The position numbers and the translations under genes are program-made. 64,000 bases of DNA from assembly GCA_003640385.1 (NCBI GenBank), contig RCAB01000087.1, forward strand, positions 62,001 to 126,000. The letters run 5' to 3'. Below the pieces are notes generated by a model. That model did no database searches and was not told the DNA's origin. It saw only the letters and a program-made list of their open reading frames with translations. This DNA is from Setaria digitata. Lineage: Eukaryota > Nematoda > Chromadorea > Rhabditida > Setariidae. Within the stretch, counting starts at the first letter, position 1; every line of letters begins with the position of its first letter. Shown in pieces: positions 1-12,900 of this stretch.

Positions 1-450
1 AAACCATATTTATGAAACTGTGACCCAATAGGCTTATGCGATGATTACGTCTCTGTACTATATATAAAAATGAAAAACTGTACGGGGTAGCGCTGCGATT
101 TAACCGACGATTGAAAAGAAACAAAGCACCGCAGTTGCTCCCAAATGCGATATAATTATGACCAACATCGAAGCATGTTAGCTTTGCCTCTGACGTAGCA
201 GACGCCAATGCCATCGGAACCTGCAGGGCTTATTTTCATAACAGTGGTTAATTAAATTTGCTGGACAAATTAACTAATGCCTCTATAAAAGAAAATCTTC
301 AAAGTTTTTTCAAATTAAGCAACCATTTCCAATGAAAAGGCTTCTCGAAAACACCTGCTCAGTTAAGGCAGGACACTCGTCCACATGACTAAAATATTCT
401 GACACGTTCGTCGCTAAATCAGCATTTTCTTGGTGGTCACCGGATATCAT
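1..450 (-). CDS. N-terminal exons of a beta-propeller (HPS5/TECPR2-like) protein, cut by the window edge
   Basis: Two exons are visible. Exon 1 (450-355) starts at an ATG and encodes 32 residues beginning MISGDHQENADL and ending CPALTEQ, followed by a GTGTTT donor. Exon 2 begins at 220 after a CTGCAG acceptor in matching phase 0 and stays open to the edge. It contains SEAKLTCFDVGHNYIAFGS followed by GALFLFNRRLN. That is the first blade pattern (basal Cys/Leu strand, then 'ALGS..G.L.L') of the WD-type propeller that opens HPS5 and TECPR2, proteins of lysosome-related-organelle biogenesis and autophagy traffic. A possible donor lies near 83. The choice between these two families, or another propeller protein, cannot be made from about 100 residues. 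The remainder lies to the left of the window. Confidence 0.5.
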
Positions 451-3400
451 GATTCCTAATCTTATAGTTTCTGTTAAATATCTCTAGCGATAAATATTCT
501 GGATATGTTCATCAAGCCTGCAATTAATATTTACGCAATAGTGATATAAGTGTCATGAAGCAAAATTCGCAGTTTTGTCAATACTCCAGTTGCTCAAAAG
601 CCCTTCTCGCTACAAAAAGAAAGAAGCATGTGTGTAGCAGCAGAAAGAAGTACAGCTGCAAACGACGTTTCCCCAGCTTACGTTTACTCAGCACTTGCGG
701 CTGACCTGAAACACCCCGCTGTAATTAACCACCCCGCCAGTAGTACCAATGACCAACCTGATTCAGCACCTGCTTTAGCATACAAACATCATTTAATAAC
801 GCCCCCAGTACGTCCCTATTCATCTCTGGCGAGTTACTGTATTCTCAAAATGGGGTTTCTTGGCTTTCTTTCAACTAGTTTCGTCCACTACATGGTATAG
901 GATATGAGTAGAATATTTATAAACTTCTTGACAACTTCAGTGTGTATTATAAACTGCACAAGTTCCCTTTTCTCTCTTGAATTTGAATTTTGCTTTCAGT
1001 ATGTTGAGGAAAAAATGTATCTCATAAAAAGTATAGTGAAGCGAAAATAAGCTTTTTAGAGAGCTATATTGATAGATGTATATTAAAATTTTAGCATCTA
1101 AATATTCTATTATTAGAGATAAGGGATAGCTCCGTAAGTATTCTTACATGATGAAATTGAGGCAATGTTAAAATAGATCCAAAACAACGAACATTTCAGC
1201 TGGCAATTGTTTGGTAAAACGGCCAATGCGGTCAATACATTCATTTTCCTTTTATAACAAAGTTAATATTTTCGCGAGTTCATTTCAACACGATGCTCTT
1301 TCCTCAGAGTTCATTTTCTTGATTTATCCTAATGATTGACAAAGGAGTAGCAGTTCCAGAATATAAAAAGATGTTAAGGTTTACAGTAAAAAGTTTTCAG
1401 GGTCAACTTTTAGGAAAAGTCCTCTGGGGACATAAAATGTTCCATTCAGTAGTGAATTTCAAAGAATATTCGGAAGATTGAAATAAATTCCAACCAGTGT
1501 TTTGAAAAAAAAAGCATTAAAAGGAGAGCAGACTTGTATTCATTGCTCAGTGCTACATTGCTACATTACACAGATGCCTCATTCTATAGCAGATGACTAC
1601 TTGGATCGTGTGCTTAAAAGTTTTAGCCGTGGAAAAGTTCTCACTCTTCATGCCATGACAATCACACTTCGTCTTCTGCAAGCATTTTTTTTTTCTATCT
1701 TTCAGCAGCCATAAGCAGAGGTGGTTTCTTGATAAGGTCTCAAGGAACTGATAAGGTCATTGTGACTGTGCAGCATCACTGGGACAATGTGTCATTTCAA
1801 AACTTTTGCTAAACCGGATAGCACTTCAGCATTCTCTGCTCCTTTNCTTTGTTCGTTTCAAAACTTTTGCTAAACCGGATAGCACTTCAGCATTCTCTGC
1901 TCCTTTATGATTGCTCCTATCTTAAGACAACATTCCTAAGCGGAACTGTTGTTATTAGTTCCTAACCTCTTAGCTCATTCAGTTTAGAGGAAGTGCATTA
2001 CATAAAACATGAACGAATTAGGGAAAGTGAAAGGTGAAATGGATGAGTATTACTCTTCCATTGTCTGGCAATTCTCTTATAGTATTCTTAAAGGAATTGC
2101 ACTCGATCTTCAGGTTTTATACAGTCAGTGGATTTTTTACAGTGCCTATTAGAGTTAATCTTCATTAATCATCGTGGGAGTTCAGCAGTGGACGGAATAT
2201 CAGCAGTTCTGGTAATTTCAATGCCATCAGCACTGGTTTCGCCAACTGCCATGTTATCAGTAACGTGAACTGCGAAGTGCAGGTCGAGTGTTATTCTTTT
2301 GGGACAGCGTTTCCTAGATCTGTTGCGGAATGAACAGTTGAGTAGTCCGTGAAGGTAACTGAACTTTCAATCTATTTGTCACATAAGTTTAATGGTAGTT
2401 TAAGGCACATTTTGAGCTGTGTTATTCTCGAAAGGAGTTAGTAAAGTGCAAAATGATTGTAATCAACGAATTTCATCTCTTAACTTTGAAGATTTGATGC
2501 TAAAAAAATTTTGACAAATAATGTCAAACCTCAGAATTTACTTGTAGGAAGGTTAGATATATGTTAATGATAAGTAAAGTGTGATGTGCAGTCGCGGGAT
2601 TATGCAAGCGGGCATCATTACAAACGAAGCGTTGCTAGATGGTTTGCAAATCTTAGTGATAATATGCAGTTGGTAAGTACTTGATTTATTATAATAGAAA
2701 TGTAACTTCTCGCAATGATGGAAAGGAATAAAATGTTTCTTTTAAATAATCTCTGTGTCTTTTTCTCGAAATTAGAGTTAAATTTTGAAGATTTTTAAAT
2801 TGCAATGGTCAATATTGCAAAAAATAAATGTGAGAGGTGATCCTTAAAAAGAGTTCATTTTAAGAATTTTCCATGGAATTCGAGAAATCCAGAGCATATC
2901 AGACTTCCTTGGAATCTAGCAGCGTTTCCTGGAAAAAGGCGTCTGCGAGCAGTGATACCTTTCCCACGTTTACCCTTTTTTTTGTTACAGGTTTATATAA
3001 AACTACAAAGTTGTGCTGCAAATGACCGTTAAAAAAATTTCAGAACTGTTAATTAATTTTAGTCACTGAGAAATAATTTGCTATTTTCGCTCTTTTCCTT
3101 GGTCACGACACATCATATCGGTGGCCAAAGTGACCATCAGTCTATGAATACTAATTATTATATTTCATTATCAATAATAATGGTTGTTTCCATTACAAAA
3201 TACGGGTTAAACTGGGCGATGGAAGATGTCTTTTCTGATTTGTACATTGCCATTGTATTTGTTCTTTCAAGATATGACCCCATCCATACATGATGTTGGC
3301 TTTGTCAAATTTTTTATTCGACGAATAGTATATTGAAACTTATGTTCCTTAAAAATATGCTTTTCAGTTTTCTCTAAAAAAAACTTGAAAAATATTTTTA

Positions 3401-3884
3401 AATGAAAAGTTTTTAGAAATCGATGATGTTATATTCATTTTCAATGAATCATGAATTATAGAAAGTGATTTATAGATTAAATTCTTTGCCTATAAAATGA
3501 GGTTAAACAGTTGTATATTTCTTTTGCCAATATATTGTATGTAACTTTTACTAAAGTAGCATCGAAATGTTACTCTTAGTGCTAATAGCGGCGAAGCTTA
3601 TCGGTTACGCAAATTAATCTATCGGGAACTCCGGTTAATTTACGCAATTTCGTCCCGCTGTTTTTAATCATACTTATTGTCGTCTGAAAAACCAGTTTAT
3701 CCGTAGTGTCTGAACTGATTAAAGTTGGGATTTTATGTTGTAACTTCAATCACGTAAGTAATCAGTGGTCTGCCTGCTGATTTGGCTTTCAAAAAAAAAG
3801 TGCAATATTCAAAAGTGCGATGAATTATCTTATTTGTTGAATATGATTCGGATAAATTGGAGCGTAGTTTTAATTTAATATATT
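451..3884. other. Intergenic stretch, no convincing gene
   Basis: This is the upstream side of the propeller gene and the downstream side of the membrane-protein gene. One open segment at 628-900 (plus) has unusually balanced base composition and reads AANDVSPAYVYSALAADL, then HHLITPPVRPYSSL. It is open for 90 codons after an ATG but has no partner exon or family match, so I do not call it a gene. A 51-base duplication around a single N lies at 1795-1906 (listed separately). Nothing else stands out. Confidence 0.4.
1795..1906. repeat. 51-bp direct duplication flanking one undetermined base
   Basis: The block TTTCAAAACTTTTGCTAAAC... occurs at 1795-1845 and again at 1856-1906 without differences. 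The single N of the window is at 1846, immediately after copy one, followed by nine bases. This is what an assembler leaves when two overlapping contig ends are joined with a placeholder, so the second copy is probably artificial. Confidence 0.85.
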
Positions 3885-6800
3885 TTAAGACAGAAATTGT
3901 GTTGATAGGTAGCCGGGCATTATTTCAGTAGTAAAAGCTGATTGCAGTGAGAAGGAAAAGAGGACAAGGCCTGAGATACACAACCACAGGTTGATGAGCA
4001 CCTGGATTGCACTCGTTTCCGCGATCACGTATTCTCGTTTCCATTCGTTGTACGGACTACGAAAGTCTATAACGCGATAACAGTATTGATACTCGAATTC
4101 TGGTGAGTAGCAGTGGCGTTGGAATGGAAAACGATTCACAGAAGATCTAGAATAAGCTCTATTTAGGTTGAATAGTGAAATTCAGAATAATCAGTTGGAT
4201 TTATTCTTGAACACATTTGGAAAAGTAGGAACAAATACAAGAGTTCAGAGAAAAGCCCTAAGAATTTTTAGTCTGCTTAGTAAACATATTCTTAAATTAA
4301 ATTTGTTTTTCAACACTGTGATAATTTTCTCAGTCTTCTTTTAATACATCGATGCACATCGCACTGCTCATCAAACGTTATTTTCTAACGACTCTTCTAA
4401 CTTGCGACCTATTAATACCAGTTGTTTTTATTTAAAGAGTTTGTGCAACTGAAAGAATTTGTTGATTTATTCTTTAATAAGAATACCTTGTAAAGGTGCA
4501 AAACATTCCAAATGATGCAGCAGCAGCCAGTGCTAATGCAATTCCAGAACCAAATATATTGGCCAGTCGAACAAATTTACCTAAATGTTTTTTAAATTTC
4601 GAAATGATTCTTATGAATGCATTTGTTATGTGAAACAAAATTTCCTGTGGCCTCACATGAACCTTCAAGTCACATTCCTTCGTAGAATCAACTTCGCCTG
4701 TGCACTAATGATCTGGGCTCGCACCTCGACAATGATGTTTCCAGGTGATGATGCATTGAAATGCAGCATAGAGAATGACGAGAACAGCAGGCCATAGATA
4801 GAAATACGTACAGCAGTAGAAGCGATGAAGCACTGCAGCTGGAATCATCAATATGCTTACCAGCAGTTGTCCGTGATAAGAACGGATCAGATACCTGAAT
4901 GACTAGTCTGAATTTATCTTTAAAATTTTCATTGCGTTGATCATAGATCTGCCATGCTTTATCATGCGATCAAATCAATTTCCTATTGCTTAAAAAAAAA
5001 TTTAGAGAAATTAAAAATTGCCATTTAATAAGCCTAAAAAAAATTCCCTAAAATCCCTAAAAAACAAAAAACTGATCACAGTTCTAAATTCTAAAATACA
5101 GAGGAGTCATTTTCACCTTTACTCAACTTAGCATGGTATTAAAACACGAAAGGAATAAACACCAGTATTGTATCAGTGTTATCATCAGTTTCTATCATTT
5201 TATTATTCATTGCATCAGTGTTAAATAAGAACCCATTTCCTTCAGCGCTGTAATGAGCCAAAGCTATGCAAGTAGCACTGTGCGCCAATGCAAATCCGCT
5301 CAATAAGAAGGATATCATGAAATTTATTGAGCTTGTGTGGAATCTTAGATCTAATTTCACTAGCAAGGAATCGTGAAATGGCCTCAAGAAATCGTTACAA
5401 GACTTCTGATAGCTTGATGTGCGATATGCTAGTCCATAACAGAACGCTTGCAACATTGAAACTTCACCGCCTAAAAATATGAAAACATTCCATCACTTTA
5501 GCGCCATAATAAATTATTAATAAATAAACAGAAGTGGTATTGATTCTATTGTTGAAACAATTAATTACTGAGAGGTTCACCCGAAGTGTCACGATGATCG
5601 CCATCCTCTTCATCGTTCAGTATACCATCTATTCCGCAAAATGCTTCAGTTACTGATGATGTTAGAAGAAGTAATCCTAGTGCTGCACAACAACAATGCA
5701 ACACAAAGTCCGTTCTGCAATTAAATTGTTTTTTGAAAATGGTCGAACCATAAAATAAAAACTTTATTCTTCTTTGGTGTTCGCTTATTTTATTGCGAAA
5801 GTTTTAATTAGTATCTCAGAACTGAAATCAAACTAAAGTTAGATTAAGGACAGAGATCTGTCACGGTGGAAGAGAGTAAGAGACTTTGTTGCAGCTCTCA
5901 ACAACTTTTCTCGAGATATCCTTTCTTTAAAATAAGAATTTCATCCCAGCCTCCAATTATCTTAAAGAATATTCTGTTATGAAAAGCAACATCATTTTAT
6001 TTATTTTAAATACTTCTTTACATCAGTGTTACTTTCAAGCAAACATTTAATTGAATTGTATTGTTTTTTTTTCTTATATGCAAGGAATTGAAGGATTTTG
6101 AAGCTATCAGGTTTAATCACTGAATACTGAAGAAATGAAGTTAATTTAGCTACATCTTACCAGCAAGTATCCTTTAGCCTACTTATTTTCATATTTTTTA
6201 ATTTCTGATATTATCAGAAGGTTAAAATTTTTCAAAATTATTGAAACCTGTTTGGAAAACGAAGGAAGAGAGCGTGAAAAGCAGTAATAAGGCCAAAAAC
6301 AGCAGCAATAACTGGCATTAGAAAAGGATAGAACGGTAAACAGAATAGCAGGTGGCTGACCCCAAGACAAAGTTCGCACTGAAATTATTCAAGAGACAAG
6401 TGGACAGAACTTTATTCGGTTTTCCTTAATTTCAGGCGTTATTTTACAATCATTGCCGTGATATTTTATTAGTTTATTTTAGTTTTATTTTATATCGTCG
6501 TCACCAAGAGTGATATATGTCAATAAACTTTCTAGTTGGCTCAAATTTTTACTCGGAAACGAAGTGTCAACTAAAAAGAATAACTTACAAATGCCACAAT
6601 AGCAAGAAGCGGATTTAGTGACCAACGAAAACCATTTTGACTATATACAGCCATTCTTGCATTACACGATTTTGAAAATACTGCCAAATAGTAAAGAAGA
6701 ATATCGCGAATGACGCAGCCGAAAAAACATCAGCATTTTTACTGGAATAAAATAATAACTAAGTTTTCTCTGATTATCATGTGCCGTGAATTCTTAGCTG

Positions 6801-7085
6801 CCATAAGCAAGTTCAAATTATGCTTCCTTTTCAGCATCAAGCACATGCAATTAACAGTTACCCGTCATTTTGCAATTCACATAAAATGACATTTAAAAAT
6901 TTCTGATTAGCATCAAGAAAAATGTAGTATCTAACTACCTAAAGTAACTGTTCTCTTACAGTACTCGCTGCAGAGATTGATGTAATAGTAGTCTTCTCTT
7001 CAAATTCCAGATGATAGTATCGTATAAACAGATCTTCAGTTGGATTCGTTTTTTGATACCAGTCAGAAAAAGCCCTATCGTGGAA
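3885..7085 (-). CDS. Multi-pass membrane protein, family not recognised (one in-frame stop)
   Basis: Seven exons can be linked in phase: 7085-6964, 6680-6589, 6378-6248, 5714-5569, 5470-5233, 4894-4487 and 4146-3885 (TAA at 3885). The product has several long hydrophobic runs, for example NPLLAIVAFCELCLGVSHLL, VIAAVFGLITAFHALFL, INFMISFLLSGFALAH, YLWPAVLVILYAAF and VLINLWLCISGLVLFSF, with polar segments between. Most joins use good donors (GTAAGT, GTAATT, GTATTC). The donors ending the 7085 and 5470 exons (GTACTG, GTTCTT) are weak, so those joins are less sure. Exon 4894-4487 carries one TAG at 4707-4705, yet the frame on both sides stays open and both ends splice in phase. No start codon was fixed; the N-terminal part may lie further up, possibly at 7530-7846. 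I do not know the function. It could be a nematode-specific transporter-like or receptor-like protein, or a recently damaged gene. Confidence 0.55.
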
Positions 7086-7529
7086 CTATTTAGATGTTAA
7101 ATTTTTTGAGGCATGTTTTGAACAGTAGACAATAAACGAACAATATCCGACAAATATAGCACACTTAACAAGTTACCGTTTTGGAATTGTAAAATGATGT
7201 GAAAGTTATAAACTAGAGAGGAAAGTGTTCTGTTAACACAAACCCCGTTGCTCACTTATCATAAACCTGGTTGGTGAGTTAAAGCGGTTGCTCATTTGTT
7301 CACTAGAGTTTGAGCTCAGAAGAAGAATGGGGTAATGTGCCTAGAAAAGCTTTCTAAGTGAACTCGATTTCGAATCTGCCAGCATTGGAAGAGTGATTAA
7401 ATGGATAATTCTGCCTATGTGTTGACGCTATTGAGAGAAGTGTCCATCATAAAGCCAACCAAAAACACATCGAAAATGACAATTCCTTTTCAAATAAGCT
7501 AAAACGAATTTGTGTTGTTAGCTAAGCCG

Positions 7530-7846
7530 CTACCATCTTCCTCTGATAATTGAGTTGAGCAGTTGTACAGCCAAGCCTTCTGCTTTATGGGCTGAATTAT
7601 CTAGTACTGAATGCAACATACTTCGCATTCCATCACTGCCCAAGTTGTAATGAAGCCAAGTCAACCAACACCGCAGCTGATAAAGTAATGGGGTTTTGCA
7701 TTCAAAAACGAAGTGGCCGAAATGCACTCTGCGATCACATAAAAGCTGTCTTTTAGAATTTTTAAAATTTAAAAAAAGTTGAAAAAACAGTGTTTGGATG
7801 TTCCCAGTTCCCTTGAGATGCAAAACATTTAGCATCCCACTTCTTT
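7530..7846 (-). CDS. Candidate two-exon coding fragment, unknown
   Basis: A 58-base exon (7846-7789; KKWDAKCFASQGNWEHPNT) joins in phase across a 43-base intron to 7745-7530, which reads LLCDRRVHFGHFVFECKTPL, then LRCWLTWLHYNLGSDGMRS and ends LNSIIRGRW-stop (or a GTAGCG donor inside the last codon). The residue mix (Trp, Cys, His, Gly) is unlike translated AT-rich noise, so I think it is coding. It may be the N-terminal side of the membrane protein below it, but no in-phase join was found. No family recognised. Confidence 0.35.
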
Positions 7847-7849
7847 CTA

Positions 7850-9915
7850 AACAAAAACTAGACAAATTGGCTTAGAACCTAAAATGAATAAGCATACTTC
7901 TATGATATTCAAAAATGACGTTTAATTTAATTTTGGATTGGAATACTTCAATATTTACAATTTTTTATTTTTTTTAATTTTAATAAGGTAAAGTGTGAAT
8001 GTTATGTCATCTTCATTTATTTTTTTTTTTTATATGAAGCTATTCGATTTGTTATGCTAAATTTCATGTGCAATGCACTTCCGCTTTCAGATAGAGCCTA
8101 ATGACACAAGGACATGAGCAAAGCCTATTACAGCTGCTTACTGCTACTGTTGATTCAATCTTTCCACTTCCAGCACACTGAAACTTTCATTTCTCAAGTT
8201 AGTTTCAGGAGCTTGAAAGGGCGAAAATTAGTTCAACAGGATGCCTTTTTAATAAAGCATTACGTAAAGGAAGCAAAAAGTTTCGTTAATTCAGAAATCA
8301 CTTAATTTTCCTACTTGACAATTTGAATTCTCGCAGCAACTGTTTAATCTCTTAAGACTGTTTTATAATGCGCGAAATCAGAGCTGAAACTACTAGCCTC
8401 CGTAATGTTGTCATAGAAAGTTAAAAGAATGATGGAGAGGAAGTTGTTTGCAGATGGAATACATTCGAGATACAGTTCCATTTCTCTTAGCTACTGTGCT
8501 TGTTTACCTTCGGCAATACTGTTATTCGAGATGACGATGACGACTGCGGTGGCGGTACACATCATGTCAGACGAGAGAACAGTCCCTTCTCGTCTATCAT
8601 CATTTTCAGAAATTAAAGCACAAAGATCAATCGATACTACTGAATCAGTGATTAAGATCAAAATTTCTTGAACTGATTGAATTACAAATATCTGTGTAAT
8701 TTTTCTTTGACTCTTCTTAACATGATATCATTTGGTTCTTTTTTCTTAGCATAAGCAAGCTTGATATGATCTGATTGAGAGATCACTAGCAATCAGTGGC
8801 TTTTCAGGACTGCTAGGAAATGCAACCAGTCAAAATAGTACGTTCACTTGACTGTGTCCCCAATAGAGATACAAATTAAATTATTAGACAAAACTCGAGA
8901 TATCGTCAGCTTTCTTCGATCCATTTATTGAGTGGGTTTATCTCAAGATTTGAACAGGTAGATATGAGAAGTCCTTTTCACCTTGCTTTAGTGTTGCAGC
9001 TTGGAATATTATTTGAAGTTTGAAATATTATAAGGGCATCTTCCTTTTGATTACTTAATCACTCCCTTTCGTCTGAGTGAAGTGTGCAAGCTGAATTCAA
9101 TAAGAGATTTATTTACTAATGAATGGCCGCTTCAAACATTCATTAATTTTTTTTCGTTGAAGTTATCTCTGATTTTTTCATTTTAACACTTAATTTGCTA
9201 CCATTCTAGTAGTGAAATGCAAAGCATAAAAGAATCGTAAATATTTCAGCACAATCAGCAATACTGTAATTGGGCATTTATAATCTCCACTTACTGAATC
9301 ACGAATTTATATGGACGAAGTAATATTCAGAAGATTAAGATAAAACGAGAAAAGTCACCTGAACGGTTAGTCCGTTTCTCGTTCAGTTTTCCATGTCTTT
9401 ACCTTTCTTCCAAAAGTTTACTTAAGAAGACGAAGCAGTGTCACAGACAGGCAGATTTTGACAGGTGAAGCAAATGAAGAGGAGGAAGAAATACCGTCTA
9501 CAGACATCCAATAGCAAGTGATCAAATCTCTAGGAGGGGCGGATAAATTGTAATTCACCTTTACTTAGTATAGATCTGCAAAGGAATAAAGAGGAAGAAA
9601 CTTAAGGAGCTCATCACCACCAAATCATTTGCTGTACTCCATCGGATTCTGAAGTGTTGACTGGTGGCGGGGAACTTTCGTCATCATTATTCTCGAAAAG
9701 TATTGACTAAACAATGCTTTTCGATAAATGGATGAACTGTACGCCACTTTAGAGAGTCCTTCAAAATCGAACTAACAACCAGCAATCAGCTCTTTACATC
9801 TATCAGCTAACAAACTAATTTACTCGACTTTACTCGAGAATTCTCGACGGACCTCAGCTTTCAAGAACTCTCTTGTAAAAGAGTATCAGGAAGATTTCCT
9901 GTAAAAAATACATGC
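7850..9915. other. Intergenic stretch before the homeobox gene
   Basis: Low-complexity T-rich tracts occur at 7965-8035. An 80-codon plus-strand open frame at 8429-8671 (ending ERTVPSRLSSFSEIKAQRS then ESVIKIKIS) is the only passage with a protein-like look, but it has no clear splice partners. As the upstream flank of a developmental transcription factor, this region is a plausible place for enhancers; I saw no specific site I could name. Confidence 0.35.
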
Positions 9916-12900
9916 ATGTTCCCGTTAAACGCTGCTGCATTTGCAGCTGCCCATGCGGCTGCTACCACTTCCGGATCAGCATTTGGCACAGGAACGGGGA
10001 TTGCTGGATTATCAGGGTCAGGCACTAATTCATTAGGAACATCACAATGTTCAGCTACTGCTACTGGTTCGCCAACAACTGCTAGCTTCATCAATAATAA
10101 GTAAGTCCAATGCTTTCTATGCAGACTACTGAATAATAACTTCAGACTTGTGAGACAGAATGCATGCAGCACAGATGACAGCTGCTTAAGTGATTTGGTT
10201 AAGCAAACTTTCTTCAGTAAATGAAGTACTGAAGGAGACATCAGATTGAAGGACCGAGGGAGATGACAGGATTGCGAATGTTTTACAAGCAAAATTTCCA
10301 AGAACAGTTCAGTGAGACTAAACCATTACTGTTCTTGAACAAACTTATCTAGCTTGAAGCTGCCATTCAGTAGATTTCCCTTGATCTACTTTGAAATGCT
10401 AACTCCTTCTTCGAGCTAATCACTAGTAAAATAATGTACGTGTTAGTTCTATCTGATCATATATACTGCTGCTCATTTTTAGCTTTTTATCTATTTCCAA
10501 ACGACCGTAAAGCAGGACTAGTTTGGGCTATGTAGATTAATCCTAATGCTTCTATGCTTTTATTTGCTTTCTGGTTCTTATAGTAAAGCGTTTACTGTAG
10601 AGCTAAATCTTGATAGACGAATGTTGCAAAAAAAAATTGCTTGAGAATTAACTTCTGAATAAAGTTTAGCTTCAGCTCACTATACCGCAAAGCAGAGCTT
10701 TTTTGTGAGTGAAATGAACGGATCACGAATAAGAGGAGGCAAGTTCAATATTTTTTACGAAGAATAGAAAAACTTGGTGTGCTGTGCTGACTGAGCCTCA
10801 ATTCACAAAAACAATTTTCATCCCAAATCTATTGTATGGAAATTAAAACTTGAAAGACCATATAAATTCAATGTCTGTAGAACTTCGTGTTTTAATAAAG
10901 TTTTCTTACTCCTTCATTTAAGCGATACTAATATATATATTTAATATAGTGACAGGTCAGTAGCTTGACAAGATTATGTCTAAATCTAAATCTCAGCATC
11001 TTTGATTTGAATGTAGATGCTTTTCTTGTTCAATCATTTTTGGATGGCTTCTTTAGACTTATCAAATCCCAGAAAAAAGAGTAAGGTCTATGTCCAAACA
11101 GAGTCAGATTACACACTCTTTATTCAACAAAATGATAGCCATTTGTCAGGAATTTTAAATGATAAATGTTGCCAATGCGAACACAGGTTATCTTAATGCG
11201 TCTGCAAACCATCAACTCCGCGCAAAAAATATGAAAAACGGTTTTTGGAAAAAAAACTTACCTGTCTGGAAAGTTAATATTATTATAAATTATCAAGTAA
11301 TTTTCCATTTGCTTAGGCTATAGTCATTATTGACGATTATTTTATATCACCTTTGGACTCATAAAGTGAAGCAATCTTATTATTTCTAACATTTAATTCT
11401 TTTCAAGCTATTCATTCTATGGAAAATAAAAGAAAAACACATTACACGTTTACATACACACAATTTTTAAGAAAAGAAGTGTTGCATGAAGTGAGAACGA
11501 TGCTTCACTTCCTAGCTAGACTGTACACAATAAAACGTTTCCTAAAAAATCTTTCTTCTCCAGGTGTGATTTATTCAAACCAGACATATTCGATGGTACG
11601 GGAACAACTAACAGTTACAACCATACCTCATCAGCTTGGACCGATCACTTACCGCTGCTTAGTGGTGAGCTTTCCTTTTTCAACTTCAAACTTTTCTGTA
11701 GCAAAAATTAGCTTACCAAGATCACTCAACCTTTCATTGTGATTTAGACCACAAAGCGCAGTGCATTTCAGAACTATCTTAGAATTTTGTTTTGCAAATT
11801 AAATATGCAAGTTTTTTTTCAAATTTGACACAATTCTTGCCATTTTGTCTTAAACTACTTAGGCAAACAGTGCCAACATTTAGGATATCATCGAGCATCA
11901 CCAGCATTTGATGCATATTCGCCATGCACCAGTGCTTACCCAATGTATGATCAAGGTGTATTCAATACGCACCAGTCTTTTCTAACATCATCTGCTGGCC
12001 CTACCGGGTTCGTTGCCAATTTTTCTATAAGATCACTTTTAAATCAAACCGGAACTTTTGGATATTTCCTTCTCAAGCTTTGAAATTCAAAAGGGATTAA
12101 TCACTTAGATTTGAAATAATCAGTGCGCCAGTTGTTAATTGCGGTCACATAGAAAAAAATTTGGAGCCACCTCTATTATCCGCTTCATCACAATGTAATA
12201 AATCCGAAAATGAGGAAGATATTAACGACATCAGCGTGACCAGGTATGTATATGATCCACTGCGACTCCTGCTTAAAAAGTGGCACATTTTTTTATTTAA
12301 TTTGAACTAACGTTTTTTTTTCAGCAACATAAACTTGTTAGATTGTTAACTAGACTATGAGAAAGGAGAAGTAGATGATACTGTAAATTTGGAAATCAAG
12401 TCATATGATATATTTCTTGCTATCACTGATTTTTTTTTTTAGTCAAGGGGCAAGTGAAGATATCAGCGATGTTCTAAACGAGAATGAAACAGTTAACGAA
12501 GATGAAGGTATGCTTTTCCTCTAAAGCAAAAATTTATATAAATTTGAAGTCTTTTTTCTCAAGGAAAACAACTGTATTAATTTATTTTGCTGAAAATATA
12601 TTCCTTTAAAATTGAAATTTCTATTAAAAAAGGGTTTTTTCTGCAAAAGGATTTCTAAAAAGTTTTGCTTTGTCTTTTTTAAATTTTGTAGAGGAAAAAG
12701 GGAAAAAGAAGCGGCGTAAACGGCGGGTGTTATTCACAAAATTGCAAACTTTTGAACTTGAAAGACGATTTCGCATACAGAGGTATCTTTCGGCACCTGA
12801 ACGTGAACAACTAGCCATGCAAATTCGACTAACACCTACACAAGTGAAAATTTGGTTCCAGAATCATAGGTACTAACTAACTTATTTGTAAGTATAAGGA

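Noticed and set aside
9861..10301. Long minus-strand open frame of 146 codons over homeobox exon 1
   Set aside because: It is the antisense shadow of the GCT/GCA-rich Ala-coding exon; the sense frame splices in phase into a full NK-2 protein.
12008..12083. FSIRSLLNQ, resembling the NK-family TN repressor motif, in readthrough after homeobox exon 3
   Set aside because: The frame then closes with no usable donor; the only phase-consistent donor (12008) lies before it, so it is most likely intronic. Transcript data could overturn this.
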